Positions 38,201-49,566 of a DNA stretch of 64,000 bases are shown one piece after another. Below the pieces are notes generated by a model. The model was not told the origin of the DNA, did no database searches, and worked only from the letters and a program-made list of their open reading frames with translations. The first letter of the stretch is position 1, and each line of letters begins with the position of its first letter. Made by a program: the position numbers and the translations under genes. Source of the DNA: Hirundichthys speculiger (Eukaryota > Chordata > Actinopteri > Beloniformes > Exocoetidae); assembly GCA_018398805.1 (NCBI GenBank), contig JAGFBZ010001584.1, positions 124,001 through 188,000 of the forward strand, read 5' to 3'.

Positions 38201-41200
38201 CTTTTTCTTCTCCCAAGAACAGGCCCCAGCAGAAACCTCACTTAGCCACCGTAGAGTCAAAGCATCATTGGCATTTTTGGTCTGAATCATCACAATCGTA
38301 ATTTCTGACACAACTTGCTCCTTCTGTGATCTTATTTCCGCTGCAGGATTTCCTGTCTCCACACGTGAAAATGTTCAGTGACTGTGATTTTGGCAAGCTT
38401 GGCATGAACATTGACCTCACGGTGCCCGTTAGTAACATGGACGACACAGGCTACGGCATGAAAACGCAGTCAGTTGATGTCATCGGTGGTGTGTAAGTGA
38501 CCAGAATCATACTCATTCCTGTAATCTTCACTATTTTATGAGCAGTGATGGGATGGAAAAGAATTTGCTGCCGTTTTCAGTTTACAACAGTAGTTAAAAG
38601 ATCTTGAGCAGCCTGCTCCTCGCCAAGACTTGAGCTTACTTTGATTTCCATACTGTACTGAGAAAAGAGAGCTTCCTGAGCGTGTTCCAGGTGCTTTCCT
38701 ATCATTTAGCCTGATAATTAGTTGAGAACAAAGTTCCTGCGAAATCGTGCGTGGGTTTACTGCCATACTTCTCTGCTCAGGTGTAGCGGAAAGGCTGCCA
38801 CACCTCTGCAGACAAGTTGAAACAGATGAACTAATCCACTAATGTTTTAGTCTGCCACTCCCTCCTGGCCCTCGGTGTATGTTGATGTTAGAGCATGCTG
38901 CCGTACTGCAGTGTGGCAGATTTTAGAAATTTGTGTCGACTGCAGAAAGAAGCAGATGCACATTCTATGGAGAAAAGTAGAAGATCCACGCAGACGCAGT
39001 GTTCCTCTGCCATATATGGGTTTGTTTATGCTGTCACCACCTGACAAAATGCAGAAATAAACAAACCAGAAGCAAATAAACATAATTAAATTCAGAACAT
39101 GCAATGCTTCCTAACTGCTGCTTCTCAAGGGAGAGACTAACCAAATGGTTATTAATGTCGAGTGGAACATTGTGTCCTTCTTTATGAGGCAGAACTCTCA
39201 CAGCATTGACATTCTTGCTGTGTTTCTAGCCTGCTATTAGGCTGCAAAGCCTCGCCCATGTTGCTCCGCCATCCCTCTGAGCATCTGATTGGCTCTGTTT
39301 TGAATTTGAGTTTCTGAGAGAGAAACTTTATTGTAGCCTTGCACGTAATCAGCCCAGAAATGCAGCACACACACTCTCAGCCGCCTACTGAGACAGTAAA
39401 TGTTGACATTCTGTCATGTTGGAAGCTACCATCAACTTGGATTCTGATCAAGAACTGTTGGCATTTATGAAAAATGTGCTTCAGCTTCTGTTGAATTCTC
39501 ATGGTTTTCTTTTTTAGCATCTGCGGGCACATCAAAGACTCTTTCTATACGAATGAAAATAAAATGAAAATGGAGAGAGCTCACTTCTGACAGTGATTGT
39601 GCTCCTCCTCCCCCTGTTTTCTTTCTCAGCTGGGCTATGTTTGAAGAGCCAGGCTTCTGCGGTGAGTCCTACATCCTGGAGAAAGGCCTTTATGGAAGCC
39701 CAGAGGACTGGGGGGCGCTGCAGTACAGAGTTGGCTCCATGATGCCTGTCGTGCTGGTAGGAGCAGTGACTCACAAGAAAGCCATGAAATGTTACTGTTT
39801 TGCTTTGGTGGAAAGAATTGCCTGGTTATTAGTCAGACAGTCCAGCTACTGTCATATTTTGCATTCAGTTGCTACAACAGTCATGGTGTTTTACTTTCTC
39901 CTAATCATATTTGAGCCTCACATGATTAGAAATTGTGAAATCTGAAGTATTAGTTTAGTTTTCACTTCCCTTAGTTGCCCTGTTGTGGCTCATCGAGTGA
40001 TTTCACTACACGTGACAAGTCACAACCCAACAAGTCATGCTTGTGATCCAATCATTTGACGCATTTAAATAAGAGGATGCAGAGGTGGCAGACCTTTATA
40101 GCGTAGATCGTTGTTGGAAGCATGAACTCATGTGGCCAGTGTAAAGATACAATTCTTGTCACTAACACTGAAAATTATAACTTTGATGACTCATCATGAA
40201 GTTGCTCTATGATGACAAAAACCTTTCCAAAACCTCACACTACTACACACTACTTACCTGAAAATTTCCAGTGTGCAACAGACCAGTTCACATTGCATAC
40301 TGTGTCCCATCATGCAATGTTACAGCAGTTATGGGGCTGACCTCCAGCTGTGCTGTTGCATAATTACTTACATAGGGACATATTATGAAGTGACGGCCGC
40401 TGGACCAGTAGCAGTACATACTGTAGTACACAGTACACGGGTGATCTCATGATGTAGTCAAATGGGCAAATTCTTAATTTAGAGAAAATGATCAGCATAC
40501 ATATACGTACATATTTTCTAACTTGTTGTGATGTTTGACTGTTTTAAAGGAATGCATGCTGTTTAGAAACCCCAGCTGGCGTTTGCTGGCAGCAGAGATC
40601 GTCTCTTTGTCACATAACATTACACCTTGTAGAAGCAAAGCGGCTGCAGTCGTGACAGCTCGGTCTCTGCAGTAGCTCTCGTCTGACTGCAGAGGCTGGG
40701 AATCTCCTCTAATATGACTAGAGATGCATTTATAGCCTCGATACATTTATACTCTCAGAGTATGAGCAATCTTCTGTGGTTATCTCTCCAAAGAGGATGT
40801 CATGTATCTGATTTCTCTCTCTGGCAGCTCATTTCCTGCAGAAAAGCTGGGAGAACAGTTTAGTTCAAGAGTTATTGCACTGTTAGTGGAAACGAAGTTG
40901 TTCCTTTGAGCATCACGTTATTATCCCTATAAATTGCTTTCTTTTTACCCACCTGGAGATGTGATATTATATTCAGATGAAAGAACTGTTAAAGAAACCA
41001 ATCTCTAAAATCGTGCTCTAGGCTTTCACTTGGCCGACTTCATTGGAATTTATTTGCACTACTCTTTTTAAAACCCCAGTAGTTCTTGTTGGCCATAAAA
41101 ATAATGTGCAGGCAGCTAAAGGTGCACTCAAATGCACTAATTTATTTTATCTTTTCGAATGAACTTGCAATAAAATGCATGCTTGTTTTTACATTAAGGT

Positions 41201-44200
41201 ACAGATAATTTAATATGGTCCAAGCTATTTTATTACAGTCACTATGAAAAAACAGGGAGACTTTTGGTATGAAGAATTCTAAAAATATATAATAAATACA
41301 TAATGCCTGACCTTTTTTAGCCTTCCACATAGTTCTGCCTCTGGTTGACTGTTTATTATATCAACACAATGGCTTTTTTTTTAAAGTTTCCAAGCATGAT
41401 GTATCCTCTGAAGAAGCTCCTTTTGTAGCCAACTTTTTCAGCAAAAATTGATTTAATAAGCGAGTGCTTAACAAATGTGGCAAAGCTGAAGTTGAGAATG
41501 TTTAGACTCAATGATTTTTATTTATTTATTTATTTTTTTATTTTATTTTTTGTCACTGTGAAGTGGTTTAGAAGGATAACAAGATTGCTGTACTTCAAAT
41601 TCCTCCCAAAGTGTCTTTTGTCCATGGAGCCCAAAGACTTCAGTCTGGCCGTAACAATGATCAGTCTGACTGAATCTGACAATGTTTCTCAGAACTTTAA
41701 AACAAAATAGCTTTGAGATAAAGGGGTTAATGACTGTTTAAGATATTAAACCTAAACTTTGGAGGACTGGGAAACTTTTGATTCATTTCAGTTCTGAGAC
41801 TTAGAATATGCAAATAAAGAAATTCTAAATAATGTTTTTTAGAACTTGAGAAGTATTAAAAAATATGGCCAGTATCACAGTGGCAGGACCTGACGGGCTG
41901 TTAACTTTATTCTATAAAACATTCCCAGAAAAATAATGAGCCCTTCTCATAAATTATGTATAAGAAATATTATTGAAGCATGAAACTTCACTCCATCCAA
42001 GGCTGGCAATTATAAAACTGATCTTGAAACCGAGCAAACCTCTGAGAATGTTTTAAACCAATAGGTTCACTTTGTAATAATGCCCTTACAAGAAAACTGG
42101 GTCCAGATTTAGTTCACAACAGTCAGAAAACAATTCCTTTATACTAGAAGTGTTTTTCACATAAATCATTGAAAAATGTTACCTTGAAGATGTTACCTTA
42201 AAAGACTTTATACAGCAAGTCTCCAGTGCAACTCACCTTGAAACAGTCATCTTCTTTTTTTCTTTTTTTTTTAAATTTGTGCCTATGCTATGGTAAAGAT
42301 TAAATTCTAATTACAGAGCATAGATCGCCTGTTCCCCCTGGTGTAGGGTTTACATATATTACAGAAACATATAAAGAATCACATTTTTACAGGTGTCTCT
42401 TTTGTGCTTGTGTTTTTGCAGCTTCAGTCTCATTATTCTTACTTTTCATTTCAGGATGATTTTCAGAACGCCTCCAAATTCAAGGTAAGCAGTTACAGCT
42501 AACAAACCTGTTGATCGTGCTGTGCCGTCATCTGTGTTATCTCGTAGAGCTCGTGAGTGGATGACTCAGTCTTATTGTCGTGCCCCGTGCGTCTTAGGTG
42601 CAGCTTTTCTCAGATCCAGGTTTCCAAGGCGCAGTCCTTGCTCTGGAAGACAGCGCAGGCTCCCTGCAGGACGGTTTCTCCGTGGCCTCCTGCAAGGTTC
42701 TGGCTGGAAGGTGAGTAATACTGCACTCTGTGGAGAAAACATCCCAATGTCGTTATGAGTTATGACACAGGTTGAATCCAGACATCTTGCAGCAACTTTT
42801 AAAAAGGTTTTATGAGCGGATGTGCTGCAGCTGTAGCTGAGTATTGCTAACGTGGATGACATATGACAAAGCCTGTTCGGAGCTGCACATTAAATATCTC
42901 ATATAGGAGCAGCTTATGATATACTGCTTGTTGTAAAGTTCTTATGATGCAGCATCCGTACAATTTATTACATGACTTAGCCCATTTTATAGGTAAGCGC
43001 ATCAAAAGCTTTTCGTCCTTAAGACATGAATTATTAAACACTTTATGAATCACTGTGCTGGCATTTGATGTACAGGAAAATGGAAACCCACACTATGAAT
43101 TGTTTTTCAGTTGCGCCCTCTATGTATGTGTGTGTGCGTTGGTTTATAAATTAGTGTTGTTTATGATGCAAATTCATTTCAGCTGGCTGGCATTTGAAGA
43201 GCAGGACTTCACAGGAAAGATGTGTGTGTTAGAAGTGGGCAGCTACCCAGATCTGAGAGCAATGGGCTGTGTCAGCGGCAGCTCATCCATCCAGTCATTG
43301 CAGACTGTTGGCTTTGTAAGTCTGTTTGTCCATTCTTCTAAAACCCTTCCACCCACCACCATTATGCAGATTGCCAGTCTAATCCTTTTAAAGCCCATTT
43401 AAATGCACAGTGCATTTCAGTGCGCTACAAAACAATATATTTGATATTTTTGTCTGTATAATATGAAAGATGTCTCTCATGTTGTGAGAATTGTCACCGG
43501 CGGCTGCAGCTCTCTTGCCCAGGATCTGTCATGTGGAGAAAGAAACTGAGTATTTCTGTTCTTTTCAAAATTTTCAAAGGGTATTCGCTGATCCCTTTTT
43601 TTTTTTTATTTTTGGCCTGGATTGTGTCCTTATTTGTACACAGTATTAGGAAGTTTACCTTTGAATTCAATAGGGTACAGATTTCATTACAAACGATAGA
43701 TTAGCTCTGAGTAATTAAAAAAATAAATGGAGCTTATTTAAATGTAGAGACAATAATCTTGGAGCCACTGATGGTATTTCCTTCAAATCTTGAAGTGTTT
43801 TTTATGTAAATATGACCAGAAAGCATAATTATTCCATGACAAAAAGATGTAAATGAATAAAATGACTTTTAAAGTTTGCATTTAAGCTCTTTACTAAAAA
43901 TAACATAATTTAATGTAACCTCTCTGTGATATTAGTAACTGGTATTTAGGACTTTGATTGCATATGAAACTTTTTGGATGCAAACATTGTATGTCTTAAT
44001 CCATCTGTTTCCAGGAAATAGTAAAAATGACACTGATAAAATAACAACAATAACAATGCAAGATTAAAGATGATAAACTCAGATAAAATCAGAAAGTCTT
44101 AGGTTCAAATTGGATTTGCAAGATCTAGTTACAAGCTCTGATCATACTTTTCATTGCTTAAAGGACACTTAAGATAATAAATCCCATAAAGGGATGCAGA

Positions 44201-47200
44201 GTTGTCACAAGAGACAACTTGGACCAGAGACCAAAGAGACCAAAGTTGCTTTTAAAACTGATATTTTAATCAGTTTTATAACATAACATTAATAACATTA
44301 AATGATCTAAATAAATGAATAATGAAAATGACAAAATGTAGAAAAAGGACATTTGAGGCCAATAGACATTTTCTCTTCTAGAATGAAAAATGTATTTTGT
44401 CTTCTGATTAAAGAGCACAGGAATTTCAAACATGCAAGCATCCCGCAATGTAATCCAAGCATGTGTCTGATTTCAGACAAAGCAAATTTAAGGATATAGC
44501 AGAAATAAATCATTTGTGCTCCAGCACGATTGCCATCTAAAACAACCCATCTGTTACATTTACAAGAGAGAGAATATTTCAGGGAGCACTGGAGTGTGAT
44601 TGTTGCCTGTTTCCAGGGCAACTTTGTCTCAGTCTGTATGACCTGCAGCTTCTACCGTTTGTTAATGTACTTCTCTCTCTTTCTTGACAGGAGTTCTCAC
44701 TGCCATCCATCACTCTTTTTGAGCGATGTGGTCTGCGGGGAAAGAGAGTGCTGCTCACAGATGGATCAGTCAACCTTCAGCTGGCTGGAGGCTGTGGGCG
44801 AGTCCAGTCTGTGCTGGTGGAGGGAGGAGTGTGAGTACACTACTTCCTTTACCTATTTTTTTTTTTCATGGCTTCATGTTCCTAACTTATGAAATATTAA
44901 TCCTAAAATAAATCCCCCACATTAGAGCCAAAGGGGGGTTGTTACATCCATGTTAAGTGCTGTTTCCCAGAGGCAAATATAAGGTCAAATGTAAGGTTTT
45001 CACCAAAACTATTGAGCAGGGGTTCAAAAAGGCTAATTAGAATGTTTAATACACATCATCTTTCTAATGGAGTCAATTATAAGCTTGGCCTATATCGCCT
45101 CGTTTAGTTCTGCACATTTCATCAAAACTAGAAACATGTTCCCATGAAAGGATGTAATACAGTCCCAGCTGATTTCTTTTTTCTTTGAAAATCCTATGCA
45201 TGAGAATATTAAGGACACCCTGAAGAAAACTCTTGAGCTGACACAGTGATCTTTCAGAAATGTAAAGCAGCTCATCCGTTGTCACCGAGCCTGAGTTTGA
45301 CAGTTTCAAGCATGTTTGTGCTTCTGCTGGAGGCTGGACCCAGAATACTGTCAAAATCAATTTCTTCTGCAGGGGAAAACATCAAAAAGAATACTGATAT
45401 TTTCTTTTCTACACACAGCTCTGTCTGCTTGTTGATTGTCAGCAGATACGTATATGAAACCCTATTTTTCTCTTTATATTTATTTTTATATTAACTGACT
45501 AAAACCTGAGTGTGTGTGTATATGTTCCTAACTTTACTTCGAACCCCTGAATTACAATCTGGGGCTGCCAGTTATCTTAAAGGTCTGTTAGAGGTTAAAG
45601 TCCGCTTGAACGCTGTAACAGCACAAACTGAGAGCGCCGTCCCACAGAAATGAACGGTTAGCATCATGCTGTGGGAATATTTTTCATTGGCAGGGCCAGA
45701 AAACCTGAAGGAGTTTTAGGATTGAAATATTGTTCTCCTATGAAGTTGGAGGCTTGATCAAAAGATACTAACTCCACGAGGATGAGGTTTAATCCCAGGT
45801 TTTATGGCAACAAGATAGGATAAAAAATCAAGGGGATGAATTTTTTTTTCAAGGCTCTGTATGACGAACCAGACTCATGTAGTCTGCCATTATTGTAAAA
45901 AATAGCTCAAAGAGTTGCATAAAACAGATAAATCTCAGCAGACAAAGCAAGGTTTTTAAAAATAGACATAAGGGGTTTCAGTGATGAAAGAGGAGAGCAG
46001 CAAGGCTGTCTTTCAGTTCTTATACAAGGTTTTTTTTTTTACATTTGCTGAACAGCTAAACTGGGTCTCAATGTTGCAGGGACGTGAAGATGAATCCTTG
46101 GAGTTATTTTTGTAAATGACTCTGTTGGCAAAGAAGTTCAAACTTGTAAGCTCGGACGTGTTTTCTAGATTCAAAAATATTGGCTACAGAGTGCGAGGTC
46201 AGCGTGTGTTACACCAACATGATGACCCCGCAGACTGATCAGTGATGGAAACCTGCTGCTGATGTGTAAGATTCAGACTGTAGGTGTGAGCCCACACCAA
46301 GGAAATAAAGGACTACAGTGAGGCAGAGCCGTCTGTGGTGTGGCACATTCCTGCTGCAAGAAAAATGGGCCATTTGGTCTGCAGTTAAAAGCAGCATCCA
46401 GTGCCAAAGCAAAACTGGACAAACACAAAGCGCAACACGCTTCAGAAGATTATCTTGTACAAGGAAGCTTGGACTGAGACGGAGAAATACTGCAGCTTTT
46501 TAACATGAGACCAATCCATAATTAGATTTCCAGAATTTCTTTTAATTGCAGAAAATTGACCTAATTAGTTTGATTCAGCCCCCATGCTTTCCTGAACATC
46601 TGATAATCAACTGGCTGAATGTCCCTTTCTTATTCATGTACCAAAGCTGAGTAATGATGGAAAAAAATATATCAAAGGCAAAAATTGAAGAAGATTCCAT
46701 AAATACAAAGAATAAAGAGCAAACCAAAAATGGGAGAGTGCTAAATGGAAAAGAGCTGATATACAAGTGTTTTAAGTTTAATCTATCCTTTTTACATGTA
46801 TTTAATTGTATTTATGTTTTCTTAACTATCAGGTGGATATTATATGAGGAAATAAACTATCGAGGTGCTCAGATTTTGCTGAAACCTGGTGAGGTTTCTG
46901 ACTGGCGCAAGCTCAGCTGTTGGCAGAAAATTGGATCTCTCCGCCCTCTAATACAGGTAGACATGCATCCTCTGCATTTACACTTCCAAAGGCTGCGTTT
47001 ATCCATTAATACCAGACCTAACTTAATCTACTATCAGGTCTAAAAGTTGACAACTGAAAATGACCTGATAAAATCACATTTATTTCACTAAGCAGAGTCA
47101 TAATCCTTGTTCTCCTTGAGCTAAATTTCTGTTCTTTGTGTGTCTGTGAGTGCAGAAGCAAGTGCACTTCCATCTACGAAACAGACAGACGGGGCTGATG

Positions 47201-48480
47201 ATGTCAGTGACTGGTGATTTAGATGATGTAAAACTGATGCGGATACAAGAAACAGAGGAGACGGGTGGCTTTGAGCAGATATGGTATTACCGGAATGGAC
47301 ATCTGCACTGCAAGGTACAAGCAGCATCATTACACTACGAACTAATGCCAAAGGTCTGGGAACAGTGCTACAAATGAGACAATCTTTAACCGAAATCAGG
47401 GCTGAAAAAGTAAAATGAGCCAAATTCATACAAGAATCAACACCAGGTTAGCACCAAAGATGGGTTTGTCCAGGATAAGACAGGAAGATTGAGACTTAGT
47501 TAACATTCAGGCCCCGATTTTAATCCTCAATTTCAAAAAAAACAGGTGAAATCACTAGTATGTTGAATTTTAAAAAAATTAATGAAAAAAAAAAAACCAC
47601 CTCACTGTTATTTTTTAATCATGATCAATAACACAATCCTCTAACAGGCATATGGAAATATTTAACACAAGCCATTCAACCTCACACCATTATTTTACGA
47701 ACAAAGTTTAATGAAATATAATTTGATCATTGAATTAAATGTAAATGTGCTTCCATCTCTGACTTCTTTGTGTCCAGCTGTTGGAGGAGTGCTGTCTGAG
47801 TCCGAGTGGCAGCGTCACGATAGCAGGAAGCCGAGTGGGTCTGACGCCAGAACTCGATGAACAAATCCACCTGTGGAGCATCACCCCCGAGGGCTTCATT
47901 CGCTACACTCGCGCCGCTGACCTCGTCCTGGAAGTCAAAGGTGAGCTTCCACACCTGACACACAACGCTACACTGGTTCATGTTTGACTGTCAAATCTTA
48001 ACTGATGTGTCTACCAATGTTCCTATGACTGGTGTTGATTAGCTTTTGTGCAAAGATAATTAACCTGCAAGAATGACAGGATGGATTTGCATTTAATCTG
48101 CTACAAGAACCTCTTGGGGAAAATAAGAGCATTTATGTACAGGGCCTGTGTCTGCATCACTGTAAATTAGTGACACCTTGTGGACTGAATAATGTTACAG
48201 TACTGTGTATATAATAAAGTATTCTGAATATATCTTATCCGCAGTAATACTGTAGCTGGGATCTATGCAGTATTTAGTATTAACACACACAGATCTTGTC
48301 ATCGACCTTGTGTAAATATTTAGTATGAATGCTTTTTGATAATACTTACATGCATACATGTTTATTAACTGGTAATAACTGTCTATTTCAGGTGGCCATC
48401 ACTACGACAAAAATCAAGTGATTCTGAACACACTTGATCCAAATAAACCACAACAAAGGTGGGATGTGGAGATTATATGA
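23215..48480 (+). CDS. crybg1: Beta/gamma-crystallin domain-containing protein 1 (AIM1-like), frame-broken
   Basis: Crybg1 (AIM1, absent in melanoma 1) is a large non-lens crystallin-fold protein linked to the actin cytoskeleton and tumour suppression in mammals. Coding exons: 23215-23262, 23541-24915, 25382-28753, 28959-29120, 29795-29833, 30452-30570, 32015-32171, 32368-32507, 34476-34602, 36568-36603, 37050-37211, 37388-37508, 38347-38492, 39630-39756, 42455-42484, 42598-42710, 43183-43315, 44691-44830, 46833-46956, 47156-47314, 47778-47940, 48392-48480. All 21 introns are GT-AG and phases match. The product is about 2,360 residues: a short start ([16 protein letters not shown]), the SPWRG motif, a long Ser/Lys/Glu-rich disordered part to about 1,650, six two-motif beta/gamma domains (about 1,666-2,223), then a ricin-B domain. 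Four frame breaks occur: about 24540-24600, about 26436 (one extra base), about 28500-28560, and 37129-37131 (one extra A). Intact splice sites argue against old decay. The start is chosen because the exon-1 frame joins the SDCPEEQPS exon in phase 0. Confidence 0.94.
23541..28753 (+). other. crybg1 large exons 2 and 3: disordered N-terminal region
   Basis: Two exons of 1,375 and 3,372 bp, split by one 466-bp intron, encode nearly 1,600 residues of low-complexity Ser, Lys, Glu, Thr and Pro-rich sequence, as in the N-terminal half of vertebrate Crybg proteins. Recognisable islands are [15 protein letters not shown] near the start, [16 protein letters not shown] and [19 protein letters not shown] at the head of exon 3, [16 protein letters not shown], and [20 protein letters not shown] near the end. 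Three of the four frame breaks of the gene are here. Most of this region tolerates change, so any claim about function should rest on the islands. Confidence 0.85.
30452..32171 (+). other. crybg1 beta/gamma-crystallin domain 1 (exons 6-7)
   Basis: Motif A reads FEKAQFSG and motif B reads YEKPGFQG, both fitting the Greek-key signature of aromatic, four residues, aromatic, any, Gly. The intron between them is phase 2 and splits the codon before the Trp that opens motif B. Both motifs look complete. Confidence 0.92.
32368..34602 (+). other. crybg1 beta/gamma-crystallin domain 2 (exons 8-9)
   Basis: Motif A reads FTEPEGHG: the second aromatic of the Greek-key signature is replaced by Gly. Motif B reads FSDPGFQG and is canonical. 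A phase-2 intron of about 2 kb separates them. Confidence 0.92.
36568..37508 (+). other. crybg1 beta/gamma-crystallin domain 3 (exons 10-12)
   Basis: A 36-bp mini-exon ([12 protein letters not shown]) leads into motif A, YEKPAFEG; motif B is YSQPGFEG. Exon 11 (37050-37211) carries one surplus A in the A-run at 37129-37131. Read straight, the frame stops 30 bp later; dropping one base restores the conserved end of the motif-A exon (ASLKIIGG) and the correct donor phase. Confidence 0.92.
38347..39756 (+). other. crybg1 beta/gamma-crystallin domain 4 (exons 13-14)
   Basis: Motif A reads FSDCDFGK, where Lys stands in the place of the signature Gly. Motif B reads FEEPGFCG and is canonical. The phase-2 intron before the motif-B Trp is kept. 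Confidence 0.92.
42455..43315 (+). other. crybg1 beta/gamma-crystallin domain 5 (exons 15-17)
   Basis: A 30-bp mini-exon ([10 protein letters not shown]) precedes motif A, FSDPGFQG; motif B is FEEQDFTG. Both motifs are canonical. Confidence 0.92.
44691..46956 (+). other. crybg1 beta/gamma-crystallin domain 6 (exons 18-19)
   Basis: Motif A reads FERCGLRG, with Leu replacing the second aromatic; motif B reads YEEINYRG. The phase-2 intron between them holds a decayed Tc1 fragment. Confidence 0.92.
45640..45861 (+). mobile_element. Decayed Tc1-like fragment in crybg1 intron 18
   Basis: The words AGCATCATGCTGTGGGAATA (part of the transposase GSIMLWG-type region) and, 170 bp on, GGGGATGAATTTTTTTTTCA with AAGGCTCTGTA match the 3' half and terminal repeat of a common fish Tc1 element. 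No frame remains open. Confidence 0.6.
47156..48480 (+). other. crybg1 ricin-B lectin (beta-trefoil) domain (exons 20-22)
   Basis: The last three coding exons encode about 135 residues ending at the TGA at 48478-48480. Trefoil repeats are visible through the Q-x-W words QIW (in [17 protein letters not shown]) and QRW (in [12 protein letters not shown]); the middle repeat has HLW in the equivalent place, so its Q is lost. A ricin-B domain after the crystallin repeats is the normal end of Crybg1 and Crybg2. Confidence 0.9.
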
Positions 48481-48990
48481 AAAATGTTGAACTTAATTTT
48501 TAAAATCAAATGAGAAGCACGACTCCATTGAGGCTCAGTGGTGAGTGCACAAGGAAGAGGTACGTCAACAAAGGATCTTCACATTTTTGCAGCAGAAGAA
48601 CTGTAAAAAGTGAGACAAAAAGGTCAACTTGGAGAGTTGTGAATAATTGAGAATGTATTACTATCCCCAGAACATACAACCAGTGGGCTACGAACTTGAA
48701 AAGAATAACCTTTTTCACCTCCATTTATACATAATAATTTGTTTTTTCATTGGTAAGTCATCTTCTCCCTGGACATTTAACAGTTTTAGAACTGTTGGTA
48801 TCTTTTTTTCAGCAACAAATTGTCATAGAGTGCATTGTCTTACATTCCAGATGTGTAAATGAGAAAACCAATAATGGAGAATCACTTGTTATGTTGAATC
48901 AGAACTTTACAAACCAGAATTGTTTTCTTGTTTGAATAATAAAAGTATTTTTTGCCACTTTCTTAAATAAATTGTACAGCTGCAACCAGT
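48481..48990 (+). other. crybg1 3' UTR with two poly(A) signals
   Basis: AATAAA hexamers lie at 48938-48943 and 48966-48971, about 460-490 bp after the stop codon. Cleavage near 48985-49000 is expected. Confidence 0.6.
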
Positions 48991-48999
48991 GTATAAGAA

Positions 49000-49566
49000 T
49001 GTTGGGACTAAATGTTTCAGCTTTGAAGTTTATTTGTTCCTCAAATATGCTGCTGGTATAACTTAGTTCCTTACAAAGTGGGATACAGTGACAATGCCAT
49101 GCTTGTGTGCATGACAACTGTCAAATTCACATGGAGACAATGAAAAAAAAAAAGAAAATTGTTGCCAGTCTTGTTATGTCCATCTGTCACCTGGTTCTGG
49201 AAGATAAACACTTTTGCTCACAAACATTTGTAACAAACATGCTTCATTTTAACTCCATTTCCAGAAAGAAGCCTGGTTACCATTACCAACTAGATCCTGA
49301 TCTGAATGGCATTTATAGTAACATCAGCTTTACATAAACACAGCATTCCTCAAGCAACTTATGAACACTCCCAAGGAAACACAGGATGGTGTGTGCTCTG
49401 ATGAGAACAACAGTCTTTGACTTGCACCCATCACGACCACGGGTCAGACCTGTCATCTGCTGCACACCAGACTTCTCTTTTGGATTAGACAGTCTGCTGC
49501 TGTCGAATACAGCCTTGTTGAGGTGTGAAAAGTCAGTAAGTTGTTTCCCAGGCACCTGTTTTCCCC
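49000..49566 (-). other. rtn4ip1 3' UTR and convergent intergenic space
   Basis: The stop codons of crybg1 (48480) and rtn4ip1 (49567) are about 1.1 kb apart and face each other. A minus-strand AATAAA lies at 49034-49029, close to the plus-strand signals of crybg1 at 48938-48971, so the two transcripts may end nearly back to back. No gene lies between. Confidence 0.45.

Noticed and set aside
49107..49337. Possible alternative last exon of crybg1 ending DPDLNGIYSNISFT
   Set aside because: There is an acceptor-like tract, but the normal C-terminus with the QRW motif is complete at 48480, and this segment lies beyond the poly(A) signals.
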